Below, in pieces: positions 10,990 to 22,250 of a stretch of DNA of 64,000 nt. Under the pieces are notes generated by a model that was given only the letters and a program-made list of their open reading frames with translations, had not been told where the DNA came from and searched no databases. The stretch is taken from contig JACEEZ010001277.1 in the NCBI GenBank assembly GCA_016584305.1, positions 47,501 through 111,500 on the forward strand, read 5' to 3'. Position 1 is the stretch's first letter; every line of letters starts with the position of its first letter. A program made the position numbers and the translations under genes. Source of the DNA: Chionoecetes opilio (taxonomy: Eukaryota > Arthropoda > Malacostraca > Decapoda > Majidae).

Positions 10990-12010
10990 GGTCACCTTGT
11001 CAGTCGTTAATCACTACTGCTATATATAATCATTTGCATTACTATTTTAATTGAATTACAACTATTATCACACAATTGTAACAAGTATTACATCTTCCAT
11101 ACAAATATTTTCATATACTTAACATGAAATGAAACGGTAGAATTTTAGAAACATTATGATCATATACTTATGTAAATATAATGCATATATAATTATATGT
11201 ATCTTTTCCGGGTTAGCCGTGAGAACCAGTGACAGCTCATCATTTTGTTAGCTCAAGGAAGTAGGTCACGGAACGTAAATGACGACGTCAACTGGTGACA
11301 AAAGCAGGAAGCAGCCCGAGTGAGTGTTAAGCGGAGAGAACGACAGGATAGAACATCTTTGACCACAGCACTACCTGGAAGCTCATCTTACGAGCTCCGC
11401 CTCCACTCACTGGCTGGTCTACATAACTTTGGTTGTAACAAAACTAAGCTCCTTATTGGACTTAACAAATAAATGCATACAAACAGTACGTTACCATTTT
11501 GACTTAGTCCAAGAAAGTCTCTACAGACAGAGAGACGTACAACCTTAAGTAACCATTTTCTTACCTGCGTTCATTATAACGGGTAATAAATACTACGTAA
11601 TTTGATGCAGCTGTAAATGATGCAGAATGACGAGTTGTATCTTGTACAGATGGCCGTAATTTATGACGCTGACAGAATGCGTCACTACTCGGTGCTATTC
11701 ATGATCATAAAAAAGGACACTCATGTTATTGAATAGATATATTTTTTCACCTGATATTGCTTCAAATATTTTACATCTTAGTCTTTCAGTCGCATATATT
11801 CAAATGTTATTTTGCTCATAATGAATTATTCACATAAATGTTTTAATGTGAATGAAAGCTTACGGGCAATAAAAATAATTCCACGGGTGGCTTGAGGCAT
11901 ACTACCCAGAGTTGGACAACTCATATTGAGAGGAAAATAGACAGATCATAGATTACCGGCATTGGTTCAGAAAAAGAATCTCTAGCTTAACAATATATGT
12001 ATTGTCTCTT
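10990..12010. other. Intergenic DNA without visible genes
   Basis: AT-rich, with a more GC-balanced patch at 11210-11430 that includes GACGTCA (11285-11291). No coding pattern on either strand. Confidence 0.4.
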
Positions 12011-12029
12011 TAGTGATGTATTCAACATG

Positions 12030-12240
12030 TACACATATTGTGGATCAGTTGTATTTTATCTATTTCAAGTTTCAGAGAGCGTTTTACAAGGCATCCCATA
12101 ACAAGTTTTTAAATTTATTGCATGCACCATTGCCATACCATACCATACCGTACCATACCATCATGCACCATAGAGGAAGTATCAACAGATGGTTGAAAGA
12201 CTGGCTCTCTGGAAGTCAACTATATTTTCACCTTCCACCC
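12030..12240 (+). pseudogene. LINE reverse transcriptase fragment with (CCATA)n expansion
   Basis: The plus strand encodes YFKFQRAFYKASHNKFLNLLH and RGSINRWLKDWLSGSQ, matching the palm of CR1/L2-type RT (normally 'LDFQKAFDKVPH..L...L', '..W+..+L..R'). The catalytic Asp of the first block is replaced (F-K-F-Q). Between the two halves lies a (CCATA)n microsatellite at 12137-12168. Confidence 0.75.
12137..12168. repeat. (CCATA)n microsatellite
   Basis: Six to seven CCATA units, one as CCGTA, inside an RT relic at the point where the hinge between two conserved blocks is expected. Confidence 0.85.
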
Positions 12241-12244
12241 CGCC

Positions 12245-13343
12245 TTAGGACTGAGACCTTTTCTCAAGAATTTGAAATGTTTTAACCTTTAGCATCCCAG
12301 CCGTCTTCTCTGCTAAAAAGTTGGAGGCATACGAGAAAGTGAACACATATCTTCCTCTACATATAAAGTAGCTAAAGAAGCTCATCATGAAAGTATTATG
12401 AACAAAGATGTACGATGTTACCCCCATCACTAGGACGATATTACTGGGAGCGTTTTCTTGTGCCCTTAACCCTGCGATGCCGTAGTCAAATATCTGTGGC
12501 GATGATTCCTCTTCAAGGTGACTTTTTTCAACAGCCACCATCTGGCGCAGGAGATCTTGAGAGTGTAGAAGAGTTCTGCTTTTCTTTTTCTCGATATTTC
12601 TTGCCAAATCCCAGAATTCTGACTTTTGTGTGCTGTTGGTTTCTATGAACATCTTCGAGCGGCCAGTGTGCTGGCCATGGATGGGAAGGGTGTTCTCGGC
12701 CATGTAACGGCGCAGGTCGGTGGTCATGCTGACACAAAAGGTTGCTGTGTCATCCTGCACCCCCGAAGATTGAAGGAGTTCCATCGTGGCGGTCTGATAT
12801 GCAGCCATAAGAGCACTATGAAAGGTTACACCTTCGCGTTTACAGGCTTCTTTGATAATGGCCATAGCATCTGATTCAACGGTATTGAAAATGAACTTAG
12901 TGGTGGGGCTGTGGCCGCCCGGTGGAGGAAAGCCCTTCAAGATAACAGGCTCACTACCAAGGCTTTTCTCTGGGATTGTGCTTTGAATTTCATTTGAAAT
13001 TATTTCATTCTCTGCTTCTTGTATTATTTTACTTTGCAGTAAATTTCCTTTCGTAACGGAATCATCAACAGTCCTACCATCTAATATTTGATTTAGCGTT
13101 TCGAGGAAAAGGTAAATTATGCCAAAGGTGGTATTCCCGTCAAAGAGAGCATGATGTGCTGCTGATAACAGAGTGTAGCGATGCAGATGAGTAGTACTGC
13201 GGCAGGCAGGCGCCCCAGGGTCCTCCTGGGCCTCAGGGATAATGACAATCCGACAGAGTGACGTTACTTCTTCCATTTCACTCCAAGTATATGACGCCCT
13301 GATAACCTCCTTCATAGTGCTGGATCCTTGTTGGAGTATCTGA
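12245..13343 (-). CDS. Terminal exon of an HHxxxDG acyltransferase/condensation-domain-like protein
   Basis: A clean 356-codon frame from an internal Met (13315) to a TAA at 12245. It is open upstream to 13343, where the minus strand reads tttttttcag|ATACTCC, a good splice acceptor, so the true protein starts in exons further right that I could not find. The key motif is HHALFDG (about residue 53 after the internal Met), the HHxxxDG active site shared by NRPS condensation domains, alcohol acetyltransferases and related CoA-dependent acyltransferases. DLRRY (about 205) and DYGIAG also fit this fold. In full-length members the motif lies roughly 130 residues in, so about 80 residues are missing. 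Acyl transfer to an alcohol or amine is inferred; substrate unknown. Intact, unlike nearly everything around it. It ends beside a LINE relic. Confidence 0.8.
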
Positions 13344-13980
13344 AAAAAAAGTAAAATGCAAGTTGTGATAGTTGGAGTGAGTGGGTGAGGTTTGAGTTTG
13401 ACACCTCGTCACACTTGCAACTCAGACAATAGGAGACATTTTGGTAGAAACCTAACATGGGCTTTAGTAACTTAGGGGAATAACAGGGTAATCAAGACGC
13501 TCGTAAACCTAACTTACGTTTATCAATGCAAAGCAAATACCAAAGGCAAGCAATTAATGCATTCACACTCTTACCAGTAATAATCTCCTATCTAGAAGCA
13601 ATATTACTTACACACGTTTAAAATACACATTTTAAATAGTAAATGAGATTATTTTCCTCGTGCCCGTCTGTGGAGATGTGGAACACGTGGTCATGTCGTC
13701 TTCCGCTCGTCCTTTCTTTGCTCCATTCTCGGAACACTCCTCAGTCCGCCTTACCTAACGCCCTCTACCTTCCTCTGGCAATCCTGATACAGCCATGCAT
13801 CGCCAGCAAGAAGCAGGCGAAGGTGTGGAAGAGCAGTATCTAGCCCTGGGGAAAGCTAGTAGCGGCACGGCTAGCGGGAGTCTGTACTCTGTATCTGTGT
13901 GGAGGGGACGGCTCTACGGGCAAGGCATATGAACATATGAAGATAAGGAAGCTACAAGAGGCTGTGAGACCTACACGAGG
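13344..13980. other. Intron or upstream region of the acyltransferase-like gene
   Basis: No exon that would supply the missing N-terminus is recognised. 13640-13860 on the plus strand has a short open frame with a 'CPVCGDVEHVV'-like stretch in one frame, perhaps a LINE zinc-knuckle relic; weak. Confidence 0.35.
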
Positions 13981-13984
13981 TAGT

Positions 13985-15585
13985 TCCTGTTACTTAAAAT
14001 ACCTACATCCACCTTTCTGCCCCATCCATGAATTTATCTAGCCTCATTTTTAAGCTCTCTAATGACTCCGCACTAACTACCTGTCTACTGAGTCCATTCC
14101 AATCATTTACCACCCTATTTGTGACCCAGTTTTTCCCTATTTCTTTTTAAATCTACGCTTTTCCAGCTTGAATCCGTTACTTCTTGTTCTACCCTGGTTA
14201 CTAGCCTTATGAACTTTTCCTACCTCTCCTTTATTATATCCATTTATGCACTTAAAAACTTCTATCAAATCGCCCCTTACTCTACGTCTCTCGAGTGAGT
14301 GTAAATTTAATAACTTCAATCTCTTCTCATAACTAAAGTTACGCATCCCTTGAAACATTTTGGTCATCCTTCTCTGCACTGAATTTAACAAGGCTATATC
14401 CATCCGGTAATATCAAGACCAAAACTGAACTGCATATTCTAGGTGAGGTCGACTAGAGCCAAATAAAGCTTTAGAATAACCTCAGCACTTTTTTTTTTTA
14501 ACACTTCTGGTAATGAATCCTAACACCCTATTAGCTCTATTTCTAGCCTCAATACATTGTTTCCTAGGTTGTAGGTCTGATGTCACCCTCACTCCCAGAT
14601 CTTTCTCACCTTCTGCTCTTTTCAGCGATACATAGCGTATGGTGTATCTACTACCAGGGTTTTTTCTACTTACTTTCATAACGCTGCACTAATCAATATT
14701 ATATACCATCTGCCATCTGACAACCCACTCATTAAGTTTATCGAAGTTTCCCTGCAATATGTTTACATCAGACTGTGATCCAATAATCATACCTACCTTA
14801 ATATCATCAGCAAACTTGCTAATATTACTGCTAATCCCACTATCCAAGTCGTTGATGTAAATAAAAAATAGTAATGGACACAAAACAGCCACTTGTGAAC
14901 TCCACTTGTCACCAGTCCCCATTCAGATTTAGAACCATTAATTGTAACCCTTTGTTGCCTATCACTTACCCAAGCTCTGACCCAAACAAAACCTTCCCAC
15001 TTTTCCATGAGCCTTAACCTTTTTAAGGTCGTTCTGTGGTACTTTGTCAAAGGGCCTTACTAAAGTCCGTATATTTATCATAATCCTGATCATTTCTCCC
15101 CCTCAAAACTTTCCTATAAAAACTCAATAATTGGTAAGACATGACCTACCCTTGGTAAATCCATTTTTTGGGGAAAATCATTATCAAACATGTTTTTAAA
15201 TGCTCTAATATTTTTTTGCAATATAGATTTCAATAATTTCCTACCGCTGACTTTAGACTAACGGGTCGAAAATTTGATTTTAATCCTCTTTCTCCCTTCA
15301 AAAATATGGGGACTACATTTCCTTTTCCCCACAATAACGCACATCGCCAATCAACCATTTCCAAAAAATTTGCACTAACGACTCACTACAACCTCTCTGC
15401 GTTTTTAATACCCTGCTAAAAACTTCATCTGGTCCTGGCGCTTAAAATTCTTCATTTTATATATACCCTTCTCTCCCCATTTTCCCTATTTCACAATATC
15501 TTTGGCCTTCCCATCGTTTCCTTTAAGCATCTGTTCCTTTCAGGTATCGTCTTGTATCCTCCTGAGTAAAACACTTAAATAATGT
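13985..15585 (-). pseudogene. CR1/L2-like LINE: reverse transcriptase, 3' two thirds (copy A)
   Basis: Reading right to left: a 5' palm region (broken frames, 15300-15050), 'VRAWVSDRQQRVTING', 'FFIYINDLDSGISSNISKFADD' with the FADD catalytic motif near 14810, 'WQMVYNIDK'-type thumb, 'EARNRANRVLGFITRSVK' near 14530, and the C-terminal 'RRMTKMFQGMRNFSYEKRL' to 'HSLERRRVRGD' near 14300. This order matches CR1/L2-clade RT. Frames are broken by many indels. The 5' half of what may be the same element is at 19640-20700. Confidence 0.85.
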
Positions 15586-16189
15586 CCAACCCTTTTTTTT
15601 TGCCTAATCGGTTTAAAGTACATTCAAACCCACCTAACCCCCAAAAATAATTGATTCCCCAGGCCTTATTTCCGTAAAAAACACTATTTTTTTGTAGAGA
15701 GGGGCGCCGAAAAAAAAAATCTTCCCCCCAAACAGGACTAAAATGTTTTGATGACGTCACGGGAGGAACTCCAAGGTAAACAACCTCGTCTGCCTCTGTG
15801 AACCTGTCGGAAAATTTTTATGTGACGATTGTACTTCGGTGTCAGACTGAATCTTCGCTTGATAGTCTAGAGTCGTGCTCATCTGAACCGAACAAAATGA
15901 CGCTGCTCGCGTATATGGGAAAACGAACCTCGTTGTGGGGGAGCCCAACCCTATAGTTTAAGCCAGAGTACGAGGGGATGAACATTTCGGACCCTTTGCT
16001 GGGGTTCAGCGGGAGGACCTGGCACTTCCCCAAAAACACGGATTGGTAATTTTAGGGAAAAACCAAAATGTGTTTTGGGGGAAATCACAATGCGGTACTT
16101 TCGAGAAAATCCTAGGGTTTTTTGGAGCTCAGCAAACGTCTTACCGGAAAACACATACTACATTAACTATGCTAGAGTTGGAAAAAATG

Positions 16190-16395
16190 CGGGGGAGAAA
16201 AGGGAGACGTGTGCGCCCCAAGGGGGTTTTGTGATGACTGGTTTTTGATGAGACTGCCCTACAAAGGGTCGCTTTGTGTGTGTGTGGCCACGGGTGTGAG
16301 TGGGGGGGGGGGTGATTAAAGTGTGGGCATGACCCGCCAAGGGAGTGTTGTGATGATGGTTTGTGATGCGACTGCCATACAAGGGTACCTATTGT
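16190..16395. repeat. Two-copy tandem repeat, period about 125 bp
   Basis: Positions 16200-16270 and 16325-16390 share CCAAGGG, TTGTGATGA and GACTGCC-TACAA-GGGT. Flanked by GT-rich sequence. Confidence 0.6.
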
Positions 16396-16559
16396 TTGGC
16401 ACATCTGGCCCAGTGGGCACCACCTAGCTCTGGCGCAGTCTAGGTATATGTAAATGGGGACGGGGGGCATAGAAAAGATGAGAGAAAGGGAAGGAGATAT
16501 AAAAACTTCAAAAAGGGAAAAACATAAAAGAAAATTTAGTCTCAAAAAATTTTTTGTCT

Positions 16560-16655
16560 TCGGGTTGTGTATGTGGTGTGTGTTGTGTGTGTGTGTGTGT
16601 GTTGGGGTGTGTTGTGTGTGTGTGTGTGTGTGTGTGTGGTTTGTGGTTTTGTGTG
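16560..16655. repeat. (GT)n microsatellite
   Basis: Imperfect GT tract with GTT/GGT interruptions. Confidence 0.9.
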
Positions 16656-16772
16656 TTGGGAAAGTGAAAAACAAAGGGAAAGTGAGATCTAAACGGTGTG
16701 TGATGCAGAAAACGTTATACACTTTTTTTTATTTTCTTTTACCTACAAAATGCAAGTTTGTTCTTATAAAAG

Positions 16773-16944
16773 AGAGGAGAGAGAGAGAGAGAGAAAGGGG
16801 GAGAAGAGAGAAAAGAGAAGGAGAGAAGAGGAAAAGAGAGAGAGGAGAGGAGAGAAGAGAGAAGAGAGAGAAGAGAGAAGAGAGAAGAGAGGGGAAAAGA
16901 GAGAGAGAAGGGAAAAAAGAGGGAGAGAAGAGAGAAGGAGAAAA
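16773..16944. repeat. (GA)n microsatellite
   Basis: Imperfect GA/GAA tract directly before the long GT tract. Confidence 0.9.
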
Positions 16945-16958
16945 GGTGTGTGTGTGTG

Positions 16959-17003
<45 letters not shown>

Positions 17004-17189
17004 GGTGTGTTGGGGTGTGTGGTGTTTGTGTGTGTGTGTGTGTGTGTTTTGTTGTGTGTGTGGTGGTGGGGTGTGTGTTTGTGTGTGTTGGTGTGTGTGT
17101 GTGGTGTGGTGTGTTGGTGTGTGTGTGTGTGTGTTGTGTGTGTGTGTGTTGTGTGTGTTTGGTGTGTGTGTGTGTGTGGTGTGGTGGTG

Positions 17190-17222
<33 letters not shown>

Positions 17223-17300
17223 GTGTGTGTGTGGGGGGGGGGGGGGGGGGGGGGTGTGTGTGTTGTTGTGTGTGTGTGTGTGTGTTGTGTGTGTTGTGTG

Positions 17301-17335
<35 letters not shown>

Positions 17336-17512
17336 GTGTTGTGTTGGTGTTGTGTGTGTGTGGTGTGTGGTGTTTTTGTGTGGTTTGTGTGTGTGTGTGT
17401 GTGTGTGTTGTGTGTGTGTTGGGTGTGTGTGTGGTTTTGTGTGTGTTGTGGTTGTGTGGTGTGTTGTGTGTGTGTGTGTGTTGTGTGTGGTGTGTGTGTT
17501 TTGGGGTTGTGG
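16945..17512. repeat. 570 bp (GT)n tract with an internal poly-G run
   Basis: Almost only G and T on the plus strand for 570 bp, with a G run at 17233-17253. It produces long Cys/Val and His/Thr open frames in several frames that are not genes. Confidence 0.95.
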
Positions 17513-18539
17513 AGAGAGAAGAAGAGAGAAGAAAGAGAGAGAATAAATACACTTGCACCACTGAAACTCATCCCTCCCTTCCTCTCTTCCTCCTCCCTGC
17601 CCTTCCACCCTCCCTCCTTTTCACCACAACCCCCCCCTCCCCCCCCTTCTCCTTCCCGCGGAGTGTGTACTGTTGTGTGCCAAGGGACTAAAAAACTATC
17701 AGAAACACCCAACTATCTTCATGTACTGATATTTATCTCTTTGTTTCGTGTTCGGGGGGCAGCGGGGGAAAGGGAGGGGCCTTCCTCCCTTTGACGTAAA
17801 CCGGCCGTGGCGCATCGTCGCCAGTTGCCAGAAGCTTTTTCGAAGCTGGGGGAATTTTACAAAAATTTTGTTTGCAGATTTTTTAAAAAAAACGGCTGAT
17901 GGATGCAAAAAGGGACAACATATTTTGAACACCCTATAAGGGCTAAAATCCCCAATTTAAATCAAATCGGGAAATGTTTAAATGGTCTGGACATATTTTT
18001 AAAAACTAATCGTCCGGCCCCATTTTTTTGTTGCTCCCTTTTGTAAAAATTAAAAACCCCTAATCCACCAAAAATAATTGTTTTTCCGGGCCTTATTTTC
18101 CTTTAAAACACGACTTATGTAAAAAGTGCGCAAAAAAAAAAAAATTTTCCCTCCAACAGGGTTACGAATTTATTAAAGGGACGTAGCAAAAGGCAGCGCT
18201 CCCCCCCGCGCCCCAGTTTTCACCAGATACTCTTTCCTTTTTTTGAAAACCCCCCCTTTTCCCCCGGGGGCCCCCCCCCCCCCCCCAAACCCTTTCCCCG
18301 CTTCCCCCTTTTTTTTCCCCCAAAAATTTTTTAAAAAAAAAAAACCCCCCCCAAAAAAAAAAAGGGGGTTTTTTTTTTTAAAAAAAATTTTTTGGGGTTT
18401 TGGGGCCCCCCCCTTTTTGGGGCCCCCTTTTTTCCGTCTTCTCCCCCAAAAAATTCTTCCCGTTCCCCTCCCTCGTTTTATCTTTTTCCCCTTTTTCCCC
18501 CCTTTTTTCCCCCTTTTTTTTCCCCCCTTTTTCCCCTTC

Positions 18540-19022
18540 CCCCGTTCTTTTTTTCCCTTCCTTATCTCTCCTTTCTTTTCCATCTCCCCTTTTCTTTTCC
18601 CCTCCTCCCCTTCTCTCTCATTCTTCTTCTCTTCTATCTTCTTCCCCTCTCTCTCTTTCTCTCTTCTCTCTTCTCTCTCTCTCTCTCTCTCTCTCCCCTC
18701 TCTCTCTCTCTCTCTCCCTCTCCCCTCTCTCTCCCTTCCCTTTTCCCCTTTTTCTCTCTCTCTCTCTTTCAAATCTCTCTCTCTCTCTCTTTCCCCTCTC
18801 TCTCTCTCTCCCCTTCCTTCCTTTCCTCTCTCTTCCTTCCTTTCCTCTTTTCCTTCTCTCTTCCTCATATCTCTTTTCATATCTCTCTCTCCCCTCTCTC
18901 TTTTCTCTCTCTCTCCTCTCCCCTCCCCTCTCTTCTCTCTTTTCTCTTTCTCTCTCTCTCCCCCTCTTCTCTCTCTCTCCCCTTTTCCCCTTCCTTTTTC
19001 ATCATTTTTTTCCCCCTTTCCT
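18540..19022. repeat. Polypyrimidine (CT)n/(CCT)n tract
   Basis: About 480 bp of T and C on the plus strand. It is followed at 19040 by a polypurine tract, which creates a large imperfect mirror or hairpin possibility. Confidence 0.92.
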
Positions 19023-19039
19023 TTCCTCCATCCTCAACG

Positions 19040-19312
19040 AGAGAAAAAAAAATTTAAGGAAAAGGGGAAAGGGGAAAAGGGAAAGGAAAGAGAAAAGAAA
19101 AGAGAGAGGAGAGAGAGAGAGAAGGAGAGGAGAGAGAGAGAGAGAAAGAGAGAGATGAGAAGGAGAGAGAGAGAGAGAGGGAGAGAAGAGAGGGGAGGAG
19201 AGAGAGAGAGAGAGAGAGGGGAGGAGAGGGGAGAGGAGAGAGAGAGCGGGGGGGAGAGAGAAGAGAGAGAGGAGAGAGCGAGAGAGAGAAAAGGCGGGAA
19301 AAGGAAGGGGGG
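19040..19312. repeat. Polypurine (GA)n tract
   Basis: About 270 bp of A and G, complementary in composition to 18540-19022. Confidence 0.92.
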
Positions 19313-19639
19313 GGGAGTATCTGAGTGAATCTGCTCGCGGGGAGAGCGCTGCCTTTTGCTACGTCACCGAGCCTGAACTTGAGTTCGCCGCATCGTCTGG
19401 AGTGTTTTGAGAACTCGGGGAATTTGCAGATTTTGATTGCGGATTATTTAAAAACGGCTGACTGGATGCAAAAAGTGACGACGTATTGTTGATATACTCG
19501 TTAATGGCTATGATTTGATTGCATTAGATCAGGAATGATGCAATGGTCTGGACGATTACTTTAAGAAATAGTCATTTAAATTTTTACACATATCCTAATT
19601 CGTAGTTACGATCTCACCCTGCCCTATTGTTAACGGCCA

Positions 19640-20700
19640 CACAAATTCCCTAGTCTTTGTTTGATATACATGAAAAAACCCCTTAGGGTCGTTCTTTGCC
19701 TGTCCAACAACCTTAATCTCATAATTGTTCTTAGCTACTATTGTCTACTCTTCACTGTCCTCGCCATCACGTTATACTGTTCTTTGCTCACCTGTCCAGC
19801 TATGAACCTTAATTACATGGGTTTTTTTTACTCCAATGATGTTTTTTAAATTCACGGTCATCCATTTCGGGTCGTTCTTCCTTGATCTTATCGCCCTTTA
19901 AGGAATATTCTTTTTCTGTCCTGCAATTAAATTCCTTATAAATAATGTATAATCCTCATCAGCCCCGACCTCACTGACACCTGTTTCCGTATTGACCTCC
20001 GACCACTCCTTCCCCTCCATCCTACATCCCGAGATAATCCTCTCCAGGTGTCTTCTTAATCCTGCATAATTGGCCTTACTGAAGTCAGGTACTCTATGCT
20101 TATTAACACTTATATATCCTACTTTCCATTTTAAGCAAAACCTGATTTCAAAATGATCGCTGTTAGCTAACTGTCCTCCAACTTCCACCCCTGTAACAAA
20201 ATCTTCCCTGTTTGTCAGTAATACATCTGGAATATTATCTCCTCTAGTAGGCTCCTTGATTGCTTGCTTTAGAAAGTTTTCATGAACTTTATTTAACAAT
20301 CTCTCTGCGTCATTGTCTCCTATAATTAAATCACAGTCTACATTCATAGGATTAAAATCTCCTACCATGCATAATCGATTATATCTGCAAGCCTTGCTTA
20401 TGTCTAGCTATATAGGAGCTGAATCCTCTTTACATAAGTCTGAAGGCCTATACACTACACCGAAAACCATTTTCTCAGTTCCCTCCGTAACCTCTACCCA
20501 TATAGACTCTATGCTGTCCATCTGTTTTTATAACATTATTAACACAACACTGCAATGTATCTCTTGCATAAAGCGCAACTCCACCACCTCGCCTGCCTAA
20601 CCTGTCTTTATGAAATAACTTATACCCAACTATCTCAACCTCCGGATCAAATACCTTTCCTGACATATCCAAGGCCGCTCTACCTACCCCTCAGTTGCCA
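19640..20700 (-). pseudogene. CR1/L2-like LINE: endonuclease and linker (copy A, 5' part)
   Basis: Reading right to left: 'GYKLFHKDRLGRRGGGVALYAR' region (20640-20560; the GGGVALY block is typical of LINE endonucleases), then 'MVGDFNPMNVDCDL' (GDFN catalytic block, near 20360), 'NSDHFEIRF' (the SDH active-site motif, near 20160), and the linker to RT (19900-19650). The Asn of GDFN and the Asp-His of SDH are present. Frames break between 20475 and 20368. The same segment occurs at 61980-62830. Confidence 0.88.
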
Positions 20701-20759
20701 CACATCGCATTCCAGAGTCACCTGCTCACTCCTATTAATCGCCTTATATTATTTCCAAG

Positions 20760-21245
20760 CATGCTTCTTAATTTTTTTTAAAACCCAAGCATGAGTATGA
20801 ACCATAACAAAATGAATTTAAATAAATTTCCCACGCCCCCAATTTAAAATTTTATACCCAAAACCGGGGTACTATGAAAAAATATAAATAAAAATTATAA
20901 TAAAGGCGTATTTTTTTTTTTTAAAAAATTTAAACCCAACACATACATATTTTAACTTAAAGTTTTTACAATTATTTCCCCAAAAGCCAAAAAATTGGAA
21001 AGGGGATTACTTTGGAAATTCCCTCCAACAATTAAATATAAAATATTTTTTCCAAAGTACCTAAAAAAATCAAATTCTAATAAAATTCACCTCATTGGGG
21101 GACTTTTTTTTTTTTTTTTTAAATTTAAACCAAAAATTCTGGGCTTAAACTTCCCGTTGTTGTGCCTACAAAAGTTACAGGGGATTTGTTAAAAATCTTC
21201 TTTCGGGTTTTTCGCTTTCCCTTTTCCAAGGGCTTTTTTTAAACC
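20760..21245. other. AT-rich, homopolymer-distorted sequence
   Basis: Runs of A and T up to 18 bases; no coding pattern. Start of the distorted block that continues to about 28650. Confidence 0.5.
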
Positions 21246-21249
21246 TCAA

Positions 21250-22250
21250 GGGGAGTTCCTTTTTACCGCCACCTGGGGCCCCAACACTTGGGGGACAGGT
21301 GAGGGGGACCGGAAATTTTCCCCCCCACCGGGCCTTTGTGCCCCCCGGGTGACCCGCGTCCCTTCCAAAAGCATGTCACCAGGGGACCCCTTGGGTCCCC
21401 TTCTACCCAAAAACCGGGGGCCGAGGGGGCAGGGGGCCCCTGTATTTTGGCCACCCCAGCCTGCAGGGGGGTGCCCCCCCCAAAAGGAAAAATTACCCAA
21501 ACGCTTTGGGGCCTTTACCCCAATGAGGGCCCCGGGGTAGGCTCCGCCCTCGCGGGGGGCGCCCCGGGGAAACCTGACAGGCACCAACTCCTAGACGGGG
21601 GAAAAAAAAAAAGGGGGGGGCCCCGCCCCCCCCACAAAAAAAGGGGGGGCGGTGGGGTCCCCCACGGCCCAACCCCCCCCCAAACCTTTAATGTGTCCTG
21701 GAGCGGGCAGTGTCTTGCCCCAAAAACACAATCGCCCTGAGACGGCTTGAGAGGAGTTTTACCTGAGATGACCATCGTTTTGGTTTTTCTTCTCCGAACA
21801 AAGCTGACTTGCCACACTCTCCCCCCCCTCTACCAGTTAAGTTGCCTGCTCAGCTCACTGTTGGCGGCTGGCTGTCAGGGGCAGTATGACAGGGAAGTGT
21901 GCAGTCGTCAGCTATCTGCCACTGTTGGTAGCTCCGGAGGAGGTCATCTGTATATGTTCCACAGGATTGGGCCAGCACGGAACCCTGTGGAACTGAGGCT
22001 TTTTGGGGGGAAAGGCCATGATGATGCCCTTTGATCACCACCTGAAGGGCCCTTTCCCTGGAGGTAATCCTTGAGAGGAGTAGGGTAAACCCGGGGATCC
22101 TTTGAGCGAAGCTTTTCAATAAGCCCCCGTGCCAGCCCCATCAAAGCCCCAGAAATATCCAGGGCCACCACAATGTACCAGGCCTTCATCTGGGGCTTCC
22201 TGCCATCTTTGGATGGGAGCATGAAGGGTATGTATGGAGGGCGGGAAAAA
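21250..22250 (-). pseudogene. Jockey-like LINE reverse transcriptase fragment
   Basis: Reading right to left: 'YIVVALDISGALM' (first palm block; the second catalytic position context is altered), 'GLIEKLRSK', 'LKDYLQG', 'ASVPQGSVL' and 'GPILWNIYR' in neighbouring frames, 'ADDCTL' (catalytic ADD, about 21905), 'WQVSFVRRRKTKTMVIS' (about 21800) and 'CPLQDTLKVWGG'. This order is that of jockey-clade RT. Frames change every 50-100 bp at homopolymers, in line with sequencing error as well as decay. Confidence 0.8.

Larger units (their letters stand above)
15586..19600. other. 4 kb insert of two tandem microsatellite-filled units, inside the LINE
   Basis: The insert lies between LINE segments that are adjacent in the copy at 60600-60790. 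It holds two direct units. The starts at about 15600 and 18060 share CAAAAATAATTG and GGCCTTATTT. The ends at about 17800-17999 and 19390-19570 share ACGGCTGA..GGATGCAAAAAG and ATGGTCTGGAC. Between start and end, each unit is filled with GA/GT or CT/GA tracts. The 'ACGTAGCAAAAGGCAGCGCT' at 18182 is the reverse complement of sequence at 19340-19365. Homopolymers are inflated, especially at 18230-18540. No gene is supported. Confidence 0.55.

Noticed and set aside
16454..17794. Very long open frames (up to 446 codons) rich in Cys/Val on plus and His/Thr on minus
   Set aside because: They are read across (GT)n and (GA)n; all frames are open at once and no domain pattern exists.
18173..19328. Long Ser/Leu/Phe-Pro and Glu/Arg/Lys frames on both strands
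   Set aside because: Products of CT/GA tracts and poly-C/poly-T runs.
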